DNA of 6,196 bases from Thermoplasmatota archaeon (GTDB lineage Archaea > Thermoplasmatota > Thermoplasmata > RBG-16-68-12 > JAGMCJ01): the NCBI GenBank assembly GCA_022848825.1, contig JAJISH010000136.1:1-6196 (forward strand), in the 5' to 3' direction. Position 1 is the stretch's first letter, and the number at the start of each line of letters is the position of its first letter. The notes below the pieces were generated by a model. The model did no database searches. It saw nothing but the letters and a program-made list of their open reading frames with translations, and was not told the origin of the DNA. Of the stretch, positions 5,610-6,196 are shown piece by piece. The position numbers and the translations under genes were made by a program.

Positions 5610-6196
5610 ATGGTGGTCTACATAGTCGGAGCGGGACCGGGGGATCTCGAACTTGTGACTCTGAAGGCGAAGCGCCTCATAGAGAAAGCGGAGGTCCTGA
5701 TATACGACAAGTTGGTGAACCACGAGGTATTGGACTGGGCGCCCCCTGACTGCAAGTTGATCTACATGGGCAAACGGGAAGAGGATTCTCTCCCCTCCCA
5801 GGACACCCAGCGGAGAATAAACGACCTCATGCGCGAATACGGTCCCTCCAAGCGGGTCGTTCGCTTGAAAGGAGGTGACCCCTTCATCTTCGGGAGAGGC
5901 GGCGAGGAAGCTCAGGAGTGCGCTCGCGAGGGGATCCCTTTCGAGGTCGTTCCCGGCATATCTTCCGCATTTGCCGTGCCTGCGTATGCTGGAATACCAA
6001 CCTCCCATCGCGATTTCAACTCATCTTTCGCAGTACTGACGGGCCACGAGACCGAGAAGGAGGAATCCTTGATAGACTGGGCCCACTTGCCTGAGACCGT
6101 GGTCATCCTCATGGGGGTTTCGAACATGATGGTCATTGCGAAAAGGCTCCTGAGTGCAGGTCGGCTCCCATCGACCCCCGTAGCAGCCATATGGAA
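5610..6196 (+). CDS. cobA: Uroporphyrinogen-III C-methyltransferase (5' part, cut by window end)
   Basis: The enzyme uses two S-adenosylmethionines to methylate uroporphyrinogen III at C2 and C7, giving precorrin-2, the branch point to siroheme, cobamides, F430 and siroheme-dependent heme. The visible 195 residues begin with the glycine-rich VYIVGAGPGDLELVTLKA (3-20), followed by IYDKLV (31-36). The second family signature RLKGGDPFIFGRGGEEA lies at 85-101, and VVPGISSAFAVPAYAGIPTSHR at 113-134. VVILMGVSNM (164-173) corresponds to the SAM-binding region near the substrate cleft. These motifs identify the SUMT branch rather than the later cobalamin methyltransferases. Single-domain SUMTs run to about 240-260 residues, so roughly 50-65 are missing; a C-terminal HemD fusion cannot be excluded. 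The gene starts two bases after hemC. Its product is the substrate of the SirC-type enzyme encoded upstream. Confidence 0.94.
   Translation, partial: MVVYIVGAGPGDLELVTLKAKRLIEKAEVLIYDKLVNHEVLDWAPPDCKLIYMGKREEDSLPSQDTQRRINDLMREYGPSKRVVRLKGGDPFIFGRGGEEAQECAREGIPFEVVPGISSAFAVPAYAGIPTSHRDFNSSFAVLTGHETEKEESLIDWAHLPETVVILMGVSNMMVIAKRLLSAGRLPSTPVAAIW

Noticed and set aside
5409..6008. 199-codon minus-strand frame opposite hemC and cobA
   Set aside because: It runs antisense through the two strongest SUMT signatures. No motif supports it.
1..6196. Search for a new defence, mobile or CRISPR-like system
   Set aside because: Every base except a few short gaps is accounted for by recognised tetrapyrrole genes with intact catalytic motifs. 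No repeats, terminal inverted repeats or foreign-looking segment were seen.

Overview
This 6.2 kb window is one uninterrupted, co-directional (+ strand) gene cluster for tetrapyrrole biosynthesis. It encodes nearly every step from glutamyl-tRNA to precorrin-2, the oxidation of precorrin-2 to sirohydrochlorin, and a siroheme decarboxylase. All genes are packed end to end: gaps are at most about 25 bp and several starts lie inside the preceding gene. Both ends are cut: the window opens in the last 26 codons of a first siroheme decarboxylase subunit and closes about 195 codons into a uroporphyrinogen-III C-methyltransferase.

Layout: ahbA-like 3' end (1-81); ahbB-like (71-547); sirC-type precorrin-2 dehydrogenase (573-1199); hemA (1168-2445); hemB (2408-3388); hemL (3385-4671); hemC (4696-5607); cobA/sumT (5610 to the end). 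There is no intergenic stretch longer than 25 bases, and I see no terminator, promoter, RNA gene, repeat array or mobile element.

How the genes work together: HemA reduces glutamyl-tRNA to glutamate-1-semialdehyde. HemL converts that to 5-aminolevulinate, HemB condenses two of these to porphobilinogen, and HemC links four into hydroxymethylbilane. The cyclising enzyme HemD is not in the window. CobA methylates uroporphyrinogen III to precorrin-2, the SirC-type enzyme oxidises it to sirohydrochlorin, and after iron insertion the AhbA/AhbB pair would decarboxylate siroheme to 12,18-didecarboxysiroheme. That is the entry to the alternative, siroheme-dependent heme route. The early steps could also feed cobamides or F430.

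Organism: C5 pathway genes, paired AsnC-fold siroheme decarboxylases and a stand-alone SirC in the order sirC-hemA-hemB-hemL-hemC point to an archaeon, probably a euryarchaeal or Thermoplasmatota-type lineage. Moderately high GC, frequent AGG/AGA arginine codons and GGAGG-type ribosome binding sites agree with this. Sulfate-reducing bacteria carry related genes, so the assignment is an inference.

No new biological system is evident; this is a conserved metabolic operon. The points worth a second look are local: start-site architecture, an ATG-TCA-TGA mini-ORF at the hemC start, and a few residue substitutions at usually conserved positions.
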